Assembly (NCBI GenBank): GCA_029251785.1
Contig: JAQXCQ010000186.1
Span: 32,053-96,052 of the forward strand
Length of the DNA stretch: 64,000 bases
Direction: 5' to 3'
From: Maricaulis sp.
Lineage (GTDB): Bacteria; Pseudomonadota; Alphaproteobacteria; Caulobacterales; Maricaulaceae
The position numbers and the translations under genes are program-made. The first letter of the stretch is position 1. Each line of letters starts with the position of its first letter. Under the pieces are notes generated by a model. It ran no database searches. It worked only from the letters and a program-made list of their open reading frames with translations, and was not told the origin of the DNA. Positions 54,673-62,675 of this stretch are shown here, in pieces.

Positions 54673-55600
54673 TGTGATGAAGGTTGGTGTAATTCAAACG
54701 TCTCTCAACGCAGAAGCAGCGTGGGAACACTCGGAAAATGTAGGTGGGGACTGGAAGCAGTCGGTTCGAATATCAGCGGTCGAAGAAAATCGTGCGGTTA
54801 AAGAAATTCGACAATACCTTTCGTCGCTCAACAATTCGGACAACAAGCCAGATATCATTTTGTTACCAGAGTTGGCCGTTCCGTTAGGTTTCCAAAAACG
54901 TCTCGAGAATATTGCCAGCTCAATGCAATCCATCATAATCGCCGGGTTTGATTACAGGATAATTGACGACGCACCAAACAGCACTGTTCGCAATGAAGCA
55001 TTAGTAATCATCCCAAGGAAACTGCGGGGCAAAAAAATCTCTTCGAAGCTGGAGGTGAAACGTGTCGGTAAAACACACCCTTCGGCTGGTGAACATACTA
55101 AATTTAGTGAGATGTCGGTTGTTTTTCAGAGCAGCCCAACTGTGTGGCTATTCGAGAGCAACGAACTTGGATCGTTTGGGGTCGCCGTTTGCTATGATTT
55201 TATGGATTTGGATCGAATCGTCATGTATCGCGGAAAAGTACAAACCCTTTTTATCCTAGCATTTAACCGAGACATAACGTCGTTCGATCACATCGCCGAA
55301 GCCATCGCTCGAATGGTTTTTTGCAATGTTGTGGTCTGCAACTGCGGACACTACGGCGGATCGTTGGCCGTCTGTCCGTATCGCGAACCGTTTGAACGAA
55401 CCATCTATCGTCATTCCGGGATGGGCTTGCCAAACGCCCAATTAGTCCAACTGCCAATTGCTTCGATGCTATCTCATCAATCGGGATCACCTGCAGCGGG
55501 CAAGCGATTCAAAAGCCTGCCTGCTGGCTTTGTCGTCCCCGCAACCTTGGTCACAGAAGTAGTGCCGATCGCACCGTCTAAGCTCAGTGAGGACTCTTAA
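54641..55600 (+). CDS. Nitrilase-superfamily hydrolase next to the RT
   Basis: A 319-residue carbon-nitrogen hydrolase. The Glu-Lys-Cys triad is recognisable: E77 in ILLPELAVPLG, K144 in KRVGKTHPSAGEH and C184 in FGVAVCYDFMD. The ATG at 54641 overlaps the RT by 32 bases and has GAGG six bases upstream; other in-frame starts are 54662 and 54677, the last giving MKVGVIQTSLN. Family members hydrolyse nitriles, amides or N-carbamoyl compounds, or act as amidases on nucleotides. In DRT1-type RTs such a domain is fused and needed for defence. The order ExoI-primase-RT-nitrilase suggests that all four act together. Confidence 0.85.
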   Translation: MQNWIHSMVSDVMKVGVIQTSLNAEAAWEHSENVGGDWKQSVRISAVEENRAVKEIRQYLSSLNNSDNKPDIILLPELAVPLGFQKRLENIASSMQSIIIAGFDYRIIDDAPNSTVRNEALVIIPRKLRGKKISSKLEVKRVGKTHPSAGEHTKFSEMSVVFQSSPTVWLFESNELGSFGVAVCYDFMDLDRIVMYRGKVQTLFILAFNRDITSFDHIAEAIARMVFCNVVVCNCGHYGGSLAVCPYREPFERTIYRHSGMGLPNAQLVQLPIASMLSHQSGSPAAGKRFKSLPAGFVVPATLVTEVVPIAPSKLSEDS

Positions 55601-55736
55601 CATAGCTGAGACTGCCTGAAGGCAGCGAATTCCGTATTCGCCACTTTGGAGACAAAAACAGATGGGTGTAGAAGTGCGCCGCCGCAATGCATCAAGACAC
55701 TTCGACTAGTCCGATCGTCGGAGCCAGCTTTGCTCA

Positions 55737-56303
55737 TCAGCCAGCACTTGCTCTCATTTTGGGCAGATACCGATACAACGTAGGCCTAGATACACCCAAC
55801 TTCTCCGCGATCTCAGCAACGGTCAGCACCCTTCCAGCTAGCAAGGCCCTAGCCGCCCGGAGATCCTTCTCGGTCAACTTCGGCTTCGCCCCCAGCGTCT
55901 TGCCACTCGCCCGTGCTGCATCAAGGCCTGCCATAGTGCGCTCCCTGATGATCCCCCGCTCGAATTCCGCCAGTGCCCCGAACAAATGAAACACCAGCTT
56001 GCCGCCAGGTGTGGTCGTGTCGATAGCCTCAGTGACAGACCGGAAGCCAACACCGCGCTCCCCAAGCGCTTCTACCGTCTCGATGAGTTGTTTCAACGAC
56101 CGCGCCAGACGGTCCAGCTTCCACACGACGATGGTGTCCCCCTTGCGGGCGATATCAAGCGCTCTCATGAGCTCCGGGCGGTCACGCTGGGCACCGGATG
56201 CCCGCTCCTCGAAAACGCGCTCACAGCCCTCCTCAGCGAGGCTTTGGAGCTGCAGGGCCGGATCCTGTTCACGTGTTGAAACGCGGGCATAGCCAATCAG
56301 CAT
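55737..56303 (-). CDS. Serine recombinase (resolvase/invertase family)
   Basis: A 188-residue small serine recombinase, like Tn3-family resolvases and Hin/Pin invertases. The catalytic serine is S9 in MLIGYARVSTREQD. VVWKLDRLARSLKQLIE and FHLFGALAEFERGIIRERT are the family's conserved core and dimer helix. A C-terminal helix-turn-helix (LTVAEIAEKLGVSRPTLYRYLPK) binds DNA. It starts next to a res-like cluster of TGTCTCA boxes at 56303-56451. It is alone, without a transposase, so it is probably left from a transposon or serves the island. Convergent with the nitrilase gene, 136 bases apart. Confidence 0.92.
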   Translation of the reverse strand: MLIGYARVSTREQDPALQLQSLAEEGCERVFEERASGAQRDRPELMRALDIARKGDTIVVWKLDRLARSLKQLIETVEALGERGVGFRSVTEAIDTTTPGGKLVFHLFGALAEFERGIIRERTMAGLDAARASGKTLGAKPKLTEKDLRAARALLAGRVLTVAEIAEKLGVSRPTLYRYLPKMRASAG

Positions 56304-56451
56304 GTCTTATCCTCGGTGTCTCACTATTGGTGCGACCATACATTTGAGACATATCTATTACAAGACACCCTTTCAAGACATGATTGATGGGTAGAATGAA
56401 TACCAGCGGGGGTCTCCCGCGAGTGTCTCAAAGATGATCGTCAGTGAGACA
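56303..56451. promoter_or_regulatory. Probable res recombination site
   Basis: Seven copies of a TGTCT(C/T)A-type box in both orientations within 150 bases just upstream of the resolvase start: 56303-56309, 56317-56323, 56345-56351 (inverted), 56362-56367 (inverted), 56374-56380 (inverted), 56424-56430 and 56445-56451 (inverted). Such grouped, paired sites beside a resolvase gene are typical of res, with binding also controlling the gene. Confidence 0.6.
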
Positions 56452-56518
56452 TAGCGGGAATTGTACGCTGGGGTGGTCGCAGCTGCTTGCACAGAAGCAA
56501 CGACAGCCGTGCTTGCAC

Positions 56519-56965
56519 CTATCCGTCGCTCTGACTTGGTGAGACGACGCACATGACCATATCTCCGAGCCCCATAGAGGAGCCCGTCGGGAGAAGGATG
56601 AGGTCGACAACCCCTTCATCGTAGAATGCAACGATCAATGTTTCGTTGGGACGAGCGGGCCAGGGCGCAAAGATATTACCTTGATAGGCCATGCGAAACT
56701 TTTGCTGCGCGGATAACTCAGCCTGGTCCAGGTCGGAAGGTAGGCTACGAGTATCGACACCACCAAACCCACACACTTGCCACCAACCTGGCTTTGAGAG
56801 CTGTTCCCAGTCCACCTGATAGAATATCGGGCCGTCTTGCGCGGCAGCGACCTCCGCCTGTATCCAGTGATAGTCAGGGTGTAGCCAATCGTGGCGGTAC
56901 GGACGCCAAATACCCGTTCCCAACACCAGTACGACTGCCATGAACGCTAGAACCACACGCCGCAT
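56519..56965 (-). CDS. Hypothetical exported/membrane-anchored protein, 148 aa
   Basis: Not a family I know. The ATG at 56965 has GAGGAG eight bases upstream and gives a membrane anchor or signal (MRRVVLAFMAVVLVLGTGIW). The rest is a small compact domain with several tryptophans (RPYRHDWLHPDYHW, DWEQLSKPGWWQVCGFGG) and two cysteines, and a C-terminal NETLIVAFYDEGVVDLILLP strand pair. It probably sits on the periplasmic side. It belongs to the island and shows no link to the defence genes. Confidence 0.5.
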   Translation of the reverse strand: MRRVVLAFMAVVLVLGTGIWRPYRHDWLHPDYHWIQAEVAAAQDGPIFYQVDWEQLSKPGWWQVCGFGGVDTRSLPSDLDQAELSAQQKFRMAYQGNIFAPWPARPNETLIVAFYDEGVVDLILLPTGSSMGLGDMVMCVVSPSQSDG

Positions 56966-57130
56966 TAGAGCGCTCCTCAGAAGCAGAAACATACCGTTGA
57001 CCATAGGTGGGGTCGGTAGGGCCAACAGGTCAAGAGTGTGGCGAGGAGCATGAGGATGTTTCTCCCCCTCACCAACTTCGAATTAGCTACTCTTCCGGTA
57101 GCAGAACCCACATCGCTCTCAGAGCCGCCC

Positions 57131-57439
57131 TCACAGCCCCAACAACAATTGATGACCCACTTTCACGGATGATCCCTTGCGGTCCATTGGAGCAGCCCCA
57201 CGAGCCTCTGACACGTCAGCATTGGTCGGCATCGAGCTGAGCAGGGTTTCACCCGCATCATCAAGGGTAATGGCGCATCGCTTCAGATGGGTCCGAAGAC
57301 CCTCCTGTCCCTGCTCACTCCAGAAGACCGCTTTGCGGAAACCTGATGGCATCACCTTGGACACGATGAACTGGAGCGGGTCACGGGCGAGGACGTGATT
57401 GGCGTTGAGGTAGCCGAGTGCTTGAGATTTCTTGGACAT
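57131..57439 (-). CDS. Hypothetical protein, 102 aa
   Basis: The ATG at 57439 has AAAGG seven bases upstream and begins SKKSQALGYLNANHVLARDPLQFIVSKVMPSGFRKAVFWSEQGQEGLRTHLKRCAITLDDAG. It is basic, without signal or membrane span. The positive charge and position could fit a small DNA-binding factor such as a recombination directionality factor for the nearby integrase, but there is no motif to prove it. An upstream in-frame start would add 55 unlikely residues. Confidence 0.45.
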   Translation of the reverse strand: MSKKSQALGYLNANHVLARDPLQFIVSKVMPSGFRKAVFWSEQGQEGLRTHLKRCAITLDDAGETLLSSMPTNADVSEARGAAPMDRKGSSVKVGHQLLLGL

Positions 57440-57719
57440 AGCGAGGCCTTTCAGGCAAGCGCCGACCTCCCCAGCGAGGAGGATCAGAGTTGATTGGATT
57501 GATGGGGGGGGGTGTGGGCGGTACGGCCTGAGGCAGCCGCCGTGAGGACGGGTTAGTCGCAGGTGCGGGTTGAGGGGGCAGCTGTCGAGGTAGAAAATAG
57601 ACACCCCATGGGGGGGAATGCGGATGCCTACCTGAGTTATGACCCTTCAGGTAAGCTCATCAGATAAATCGACCTCCCGTGAACCCCCTCAGGTACATCG
57701 CCGGGATCATCGTCAGGAT

Positions 57720-57874
57720 GGTCGGGAGGATCCCTATCGATCCCCCCTGTAATGATTATCACCTGTGGCATGGCTCCACTCTCGATCATCCTAGAGTTCC
57801 ATCTTTAGGTTCCATCTTTAGGATAGGCCTTGAGATGCCCTATAGTATGCATACCCTCTAGGGTGGGCAGTAAT
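57720..57874 (+). repeat. Long imperfect direct repeat, copy 1
   Basis: About 155 bases sharing with copy 2 the blocks GGGAGGATCCCTATCGATCC, GGCATGGCTCCACTCTCGAT and GGGCAGTAAT. It holds two tandem 13-mers (TTCCATCTTTAGG) in the middle, and stems GGATC/GATCC and CCCT-CT-AGGG. Confidence 0.75.
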
Positions 57875-57967
57875 CGTCGAGGCCTTACCAGGCAGCGTAC
57901 TTCGTGCCACTCCTCCGGCCTGTCACACCACACCTCTTCAAGAACATCCAGAGGCCCGCCCTCAAGA

Positions 57968-58121
57968 GGGTGGGAGGATCCCTATCGATCCCCCTTGTAT
58001 TGTTATTACCCTGAGGCATGGCTCCACTCTCGATCATCCCAAGGTTCATCCTAAGGATCATCCTAAGGATCATCCTATCGATAGCCCTTGAGTATGCCTC
58101 ACCCCTAGAGGGGGCAGTAAT
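57968..58121 (+). repeat. Long imperfect direct repeat, copy 2
   Basis: Second copy, 248 bases after the first. The central tandem unit is a different but related 12-mer (TCATCCTAAGGA, two full copies and a partial third), and the terminal hairpin is CCCCTAGAGGGG. That the arms, hairpin and tandem format are kept while the unit itself changes suggests function as RNA or protein-binding DNA. Confidence 0.75.
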
Positions 58122-58175
58122 TGGCAAACCCTTACTCTGTTGGCAATTTGCGCGAGACCTGGGGTGGAGGTGCTC

Positions 58176-59459
58176 CTACCCAACCTCACCAACAACGCCC
58201 TGCCAATCGAGCGCATCGAGGATGGGTCGAAAGATCTCAACATCCACTTTGTTGCCGTAGGTGCCATACGTGATGTTGTTTGGACGGTGGCCAACGATCA
58301 ACTGAGCCGTGGCCTCTTGCACGCCGTCCGAATGCAGACGGCTGAGCAAAGTATGTCGGAAGCTGTGAAACACCTTCGTCCTCCCAAAGCCCAATGATGA
58401 TTTCAGTTCACTGAAACGGTTGCTGATCGACTGCTTGCTCATGGGCTGTCGCACCCATTCCTTGATCACAGATCTCAACACCGCAGGACAAGGCAGCACC
58501 CGAACACCGGCATCAGTCTTGGTGCTCTCTCGGTCGATGATGATCAGGTCCCGCTCCTCATCATAGCGTAGCCCTGCTACCTCCATCGCCCGTGTCCCGG
58601 TGTACAACGCAATGATCATCGCTCGCTTCAACCGCACCGACTTGCACTTGGCGAAAAGCAGCTTCAGATCGTCCTCGGTCCAGATATCTCGGTTCAGCTT
58701 CGCAACGCCGACGTCCACACGGAAACGCTTCCAGATCGATGGGTCTAATCCCTCATGGGACCACAGCCCACACAACGCGGTTTGCTGGTTCGCTATTGAT
58801 TTGCGTGATCGCTTCTTGGCCTCACCCTGGATGAACTTCCGTGCGAGTGTCGGAGTGACCCGATCAACGATGGGCAGCACTTCGCTGGCTCTATTCAAGA
58901 AGCGCCGATATTCCGTCTTTGTACCTTCAGTGACGTTCGCGACCGCCAACCAAGCCTCACCAGCCACTTTTATTGAAATACTTCCGGTTGCCGCTGCTAG
59001 GCGATCCCGTAGATCACGCCCCTCATTGGTCTGATCCACATACCGATCTCGGACAATTGCGATATCATCAGAAGATGAGCTGTCCTCCAAGTGGCCCGCA
59101 CGTACGCCCCAGCGTATCGCGGCGGCATCCAACTCTTCACGCAAGACATCAGATGCGGTTACTGGTTCAGCTTCAGTCGAGAGCAACGGCGGCTCGCCTT
59201 GTTCTTGCTGGTGCGCTTTGTAAAGCTGCTCAAGTTCCGATGAAGAGCCCCCTTCTCGAAGGTTCTGCCAGATTGCATCCAGCTCCTTGAGGCGAACATC
59301 TCGGCGTCGACGGGCTTCCATCACATCGCGCGTCTTCAAGCTCTCCTCAACGACAGTCTTGCCGTAAACAATCGCGACGTCGCTGGGGACCCGCTTTCGC
59401 ACGTACCAAGTCTTGCCGCGTCGCTTCAAATCGTAGTTCACAGTCCGCATCCTAGGCAT
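58176..59459 (-). CDS. Tyrosine-type site-specific integrase
   Basis: A 427-residue integrase of phage/island type. N-terminal arm-binding region (RRGKTWYVRKRVPSDVAIVYG) resembles DUF6538-type sequences, then a core-binding SAM-like domain and a catalytic domain. Residues are R290 (LYTGTRAMEVAGLR), H365 and R368 (HSFRHT), H391 (VGHRPNN) and a tyrosine at 401 (TYGTYG). It inserted the island at the 3' end of the adjacent tRNA gene. It reads away from the tRNA; a GTGGGAC tandem site lies directly before its start and may let it bind its own promoter. All catalytic residues appear intact, so excision may still be possible. Confidence 0.93.
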   Translation of the reverse strand: MPRMRTVNYDLKRRGKTWYVRKRVPSDVAIVYGKTVVEESLKTRDVMEARRRRDVRLKELDAIWQNLREGGSSSELEQLYKAHQQEQGEPPLLSTEAEPVTASDVLREELDAAAIRWGVRAGHLEDSSSSDDIAIVRDRYVDQTNEGRDLRDRLAAATGSISIKVAGEAWLAVANVTEGTKTEYRRFLNRASEVLPIVDRVTPTLARKFIQGEAKKRSRKSIANQQTALCGLWSHEGLDPSIWKRFRVDVGVAKLNRDIWTEDDLKLLFAKCKSVRLKRAMIIALYTGTRAMEVAGLRYDEERDLIIIDRESTKTDAGVRVLPCPAVLRSVIKEWVRQPMSKQSISNRFSELKSSLGFGRTKVFHSFRHTLLSRLHSDGVQEATAQLIVGHRPNNITYGTYGNKVDVEIFRPILDALDWQGVVGEVG

Positions 59460-59474
59460 ACCGAATTCCCGCTA

Positions 59475-59496
59475 TGTGGGACGGTTTGTGGGACAA
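59475..59496 (+). repeat. Integrase arm-type tandem site (right)
   Basis: GTGGGACGGTTT followed by GTGGGACAAC, the partner of the doublet at 41354-41378, placed between the integrase start and the tRNA-end repeat. Confidence 0.6.
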
Positions 59497-59547
59497 CGCA
59501 AGCTGATAAAATCAATTGTTCCAACAATTTAAGGACTTGTCGGAGAG

Positions 59548-59570
59548 TGGTAGCGGGAGTGAGACTTGAA
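59548..59570. repeat. Right attachment repeat within the tRNA 3' end
   Basis: Identical to 41252-41274. It belongs to the tRNA gene, so integration left a complete tRNA here and only a copy at the far end. Confidence 0.88.
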
Positions 59571-59624
59571 CTCACGACCTCAGGATTATGAGTCCTGCGC
59601 TCTAACCAGCTGAGCTACCCCGCC
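59548..59624 (-). tRNA. tRNA with CAT anticodon (Met elongator or Ile2)
   Basis: A 77-base cloverleaf on the minus strand including an encoded CCA. Acceptor GGCGGGG pairs with TCCCGCT (two G-T pairs), D arm TAGCTCAGCTGGTTAGAGC, anticodon arm with CAT at 59588-59590 in loop CTCATAA, and T arm with TTCAA. The last 23 bases (59548-59570) are the crossover target of the island. CAT may be elongator methionine or, with lysidine, isoleucine; identity cannot be fixed by eye. Confidence 0.93.
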
Positions 59625-59658
59625 ACACGGGCTTCCCGAGGGAAGGCCCGCCGTATAC

Positions 59659-59696
59659 GCGGACCGCCCGTGACTGGCAAGCCACGGGCGGTCCTT
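59659..59696. terminator. Strong hairpin downstream of the chemoreceptor gene
   Basis: A perfect 12-bp inverted repeat (GGACCGCCCGTG at 59661-59672 with CACGGGCGGTCC at 59683-59694), loop of 10, between the chemoreceptor stop and the tRNA. T tails are weak, so the call is moderate. Confidence 0.55.
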
Positions 59697-59716
59697 GATG
59701 TCAGTACTTTGTGCGT

Positions 59717-61774
59717 TTAGGCGCTGCGCACTTCCTCTAGGAAGGTGGTCACAGAATCCTTCAATCCGGTGGACTGGCGTGAAACGGCCAGTGAGGCTTC
59801 CAGAACCTGGCCGGCGCTCTCACCGGTTTCAGCTGTGGCCTGATCGACTTCCTGAATGTTGTCGAACACATCACGCGTGCCGTCAGCCGCTTCCTGGGCC
59901 GAGCGCGTAATTTCGCTGGCGGCTGCTCGTTGCTCTTCCATCGCCGCGGCGATCGCAGTGGAAATCTCGCTCATCTCATGGATGGTGCCACCAATGGAGC
60001 CCATGGCATCAACAGCCAAGGATGTTGCGTCCTGGATGCCGGAGATATGTTCGGAAATATTCTGCGTCGCTGCACCGGTCTGGCTCGCCAAGGCCTTGAC
60101 CTCGGAGGCCACGACAGCAAAGCCCTTGCCTGCCTCACCGGCTCGAGCCGCCTCAATCGTCGCGTTGAGTGCAAGCAGATTGGTCTGCTCGGCGATATCG
60201 TTGATCAGACCGACAATATCATCAATCCGCTTGGCCGCCTCATCAAGGCGTTGCACATCAACATTGGTTTTCTCAACTTGATCAACCGCATTACCGGCAA
60301 TCTCGGTCGAGCGTCCAATCTGATGACTGATTTCGCCAATCGAAGAGACCATTTCCTCGGCCGCCGCAGCCACGGTCTGAACGTTTTGCGAGGCGCCCTC
60401 AGACGCCTGGGCAACCGCCGCGGACTTGCCGGTAGTCGCGGCAGCCGTGGAGCTCATAGCCCGTGCATAATTTTCCATCTGGCCCGCGGCTTCACCGACC
60501 TGGTTAAGCGAAGCGGAGGATTCTTCCTCGAAGCCCTGGATCAGGCTTTCGACAGCGGAAGAGCGCTTTTCCTTCATGCGACGCTCTTCTTCCGTTTCCG
60601 CCTCCAGACGCACCCGCTCGATAGCATTTTGACGGAAGACGTCGACGGAACGCGCCATATCACCAATTTCGTCATTGCCGGGCGTGAAGCCTAGATTGAC
60701 GTCGCTATTGCCGTCCGCCAATGCGCTCATGGTATCTGCCATCACGCTAATACGCTTGAGCAGCATCCGATTAACGTAGAACCAGGCGATCACCGCCGCG
60801 ATAGCGAGACCGATCAGGGCGATTGAGATCAACAAGATACGCCCCATGACAACGGTAGAATTGGCTTCACCCGTCGCGGCCGACACACGCGCTTCAACCA
60901 GCGACTTAAAGTCGCCGACATGAACCAACAGCGTTTCCGCCGTAATTTGTGATTCAGCCACCACAGCCTCGGCCTCAGCCATCGCTGCCAACTCGGCCTT
61001 GCGCAGCTCAAAAAGGCCGGCATCACCGTCACCCACATCGATGAAGTTATTGGTCAGAGTCGCCAGTGCTGGAGAGACGCTGCCACCGGCAATCGCCAGA
61101 TTGACCATCAAATCCCCTGCGGTCTCATCCCAGCGTTCCCAGACTTCGTCGACCTCAGCTTCACTCACCTTGCTGGTCAGCTCAGAATATTGCGTCATCA
61201 TCAGATTGGCAGAATTGGCGATCCGCAACAGCGTTTCGATTTCACCTTCATCATTCGAATCGAGGGCGTCCTCGACACCCTCCACGACGGAAGCGCGCGA
61301 ATTATTGGCGGCTATTAGTGTTGACTGGATGCGATCCCGGACTTGCAAGCGTTGCTGAACAACGTCGTTTGTCTGATCCACCATTTCCGCCAGGGCACTT
61401 ACGGCGATCGTCAAAGGCTGTGTTTCAGCCTCACCCGACAGACGCCTTAAATCTGCGACTTCTTCAGACAGTTCGAGCCGTAGCGAGGCGACTTCAGCGA
61501 ATCTCTCAAGCCGACTTTCCACTGTCGGAGACATCGACAAGGCGTCCAGCGACGCCGCCATGGTTCGCGAATTCTCGCTCAACGCATCCACCGCGATCGT
61601 TTCCGGTATCGCTCGCTCCGTGAGCTCCTGGACCGCTGAGTTCGTCGAGTTAAACCCGGTGACCCCCACAATAGCAGCAATCAGCGTCATAACTGATGTA
61701 AGACCAAAGGCTGCCAGCAGCCTTACACGAACACTGGAAGTCTTATCCAGAAACTTAGCGAGCACAGAATTCAT
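59717..61774 (-). CDS. Methyl-accepting chemotaxis protein
   Basis: A 685-residue chemoreceptor. N-terminal membrane span ([23 protein letters not shown]), a long helical periplasmic sensor (about residues 40-305, four-helix-bundle-like), a second span ([23 protein letters not shown]), a HAMP domain, then the signalling domain with the highly conserved tip [38 protein letters not shown]. It relays a ligand signal to CheA and CheW. The C-terminus lacks a CheR-binding pentapeptide. The ligand is unknown. No other che genes are in the window. Confidence 0.93.
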   Translation of the reverse strand: MNSVLAKFLDKTSSVRVRLLAAFGLTSVMTLIAAIVGVTGFNSTNSAVQELTERAIPETIAVDALSENSRTMAASLDALSMSPTVESRLERFAEVASLRLELSEEVADLRRLSGEAETQPLTIAVSALAEMVDQTNDVVQQRLQVRDRIQSTLIAANNSRASVVEGVEDALDSNDEGEIETLLRIANSANLMMTQYSELTSKVSEAEVDEVWERWDETAGDLMVNLAIAGGSVSPALATLTNNFIDVGDGDAGLFELRKAELAAMAEAEAVVAESQITAETLLVHVGDFKSLVEARVSAATGEANSTVVMGRILLISIALIGLAIAAVIAWFYVNRMLLKRISVMADTMSALADGNSDVNLGFTPGNDEIGDMARSVDVFRQNAIERVRLEAETEEERRMKEKRSSAVESLIQGFEEESSASLNQVGEAAGQMENYARAMSSTAAATTGKSAAVAQASEGASQNVQTVAAAAEEMVSSIGEISHQIGRSTEIAGNAVDQVEKTNVDVQRLDEAAKRIDDIVGLINDIAEQTNLLALNATIEAARAGEAGKGFAVVASEVKALASQTGAATQNISEHISGIQDATSLAVDAMGSIGGTIHEMSEISTAIAAAMEEQRAAASEITRSAQEAADGTRDVFDNIQEVDQATAETGESAGQVLEASLAVSRQSTGLKDSVTTFLEEVRSA

Positions 61775-61933
61775 AGTTACGGCCTCTTAAGGTTAACAAC
61801 CTCGGACACAAGAAATCACGGCGACGCTAACGCGCCGCCGTAAATGAAACCTTATTATTGTGATCGCGCTCTGATCTTTTCGTCGAGCGGTATTGTTTTA
61901 CTGGTGTTTAGCCGTCAAATTTTTTAACAGCTC

Positions 61934-62272
61934 TTAGCCGCCAAGGCCGAAATCGAAGCGTTGTTGGACGCCTTCCGTGGCCTCTGAGTCCGGCGCATAG
62001 GCCCAACCTTCGATGGCACGAGTCACCGCACGATCAAAAACACCGTTTGGATCTGCCTCAACAACACTCACATTCTCGACAACACCATCCGGCGAGATTG
62101 TGTATTGAACGATCGCATAACCTTCGATACCGCGACGCTCTGCGCCCCGCGGATAGGCTGGCGCTTCAACAGCCGTGCGTTCACGGTCTGTCTCCTGGGC
62201 CATGGCCGGTGTTGCTGCAAAACCCATCGCGGTCATTGCCGCTGCAATAAAAATCTTAACTGTCGTTTTCAT
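61934..62272 (-). CDS. TonB C-terminal-domain secreted protein
   Basis: A 112-residue protein with signal MKTTVKIFIAAAMTAMGFAATPAMA; the ATG at 62272 has AAGGG about 8 bases upstream and is preferred to two ATGs just before it. The mature part is only the TonB C-terminal fold: YPRGAERRGIEGYAIVQYTISPDGVVENVSVVEADPNGVFDRAVTRAIEGWAYAPDS. It has no membrane-spanning energy-transfer helix or proline linker, so it cannot work as classical TonB. It may bind TonB-dependent receptors in the periplasm. Stand-alone TonB_C proteins occur in alphaproteobacteria with unknown role. Confidence 0.8.
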   Translation of the reverse strand: MKTTVKIFIAAAMTAMGFAATPAMAQETDRERTAVEAPAYPRGAERRGIEGYAIVQYTISPDGVVENVSVVEADPNGVFDRAVTRAIEGWAYAPDSEATEGVQQRFDFGLGG

Positions 62273-62675
62273 CGACATGCCCTTCATCCATTTTAGCGCT
62301 CACGATGTACCCCGTGTTCCGCGCTGTTGTTCCGTTCGGGTCATTGCTTGCCCGACGAGATGGAGAATGCACCAAAGCGATTGCCAAACGCTTAAACCGG
62401 TTTCGAAAATTCTATCGATTCGTGTTTTTATTAGCTGTGCAATATCAATAGACTAGCAGTTGGCCATGCGACACATTATGGCGCTGTATCAGAACGAAAC
62501 ACAAATCCGGCTTGGCATGGTAAACAGACACTAAACACCATGGATAAAATGCATTTCAAATGCCATACTTACAGCCACGAGCAGCGGTGTGACGTGCCAT
62601 TTCAGCGTCAGGGTTTCCGGCTTTCCCTGTTGACTATGAAACTTGCCAATCAATCTTCAAGGCGACTCAATACAA
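62273..62675. other. Intergenic region
   Basis: About 400 bases between two divergent genes. I see no further gene, repeat or clear RNA structure; promoters for both neighbours are expected. Confidence 0.4.

Larger units (their letters stand above)
57440..58175. other. Non-coding region with repeats, island right part
   Basis: No gene longer than a few dozen codons is supported here. It contains a poly-G stretch near 57506, a TACCTGA/TCAGGTA inverted repeat (57629-57653) with a third copy at 57689, and two long imperfect direct repeats listed separately. Confidence 0.55.
41252..59570. mobile_element. 18.3-kb tRNA-integrated genomic island with defence genes
   Basis: The limits are a 23-bp direct repeat (41252-41274 and 59548-59570) of which the right copy is the 3' end of a tRNA gene. 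A tyrosine integrase (58176-59459) lies next to that tRNA. Cargo includes McrBC, a GIY-YIG protein, an XRE regulator, the exonuclease/primase/reverse-transcriptase/nitrilase operon, a serine resolvase and small unknown genes. Several cargo genes look AT-richer by eye than the flanks. No conjugation or phage structural genes are present, so it is probably moved by a helper or by integrase alone. Confidence 0.85.

Noticed and set aside
55737..56303. Phase-variation invertase acting on a local promoter
   Set aside because: No pair of long inverted repeats flanking an invertible segment was found; the clustered boxes fit res better.
57720..58121. CRISPR array
   Set aside because: Repeats are 155 bases, only two, with short internal tandem units and no spacer pattern or cas genes.
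41252..59570. Prophage
   Set aside because: No capsid, terminase, portal, tail or lysis genes are present.
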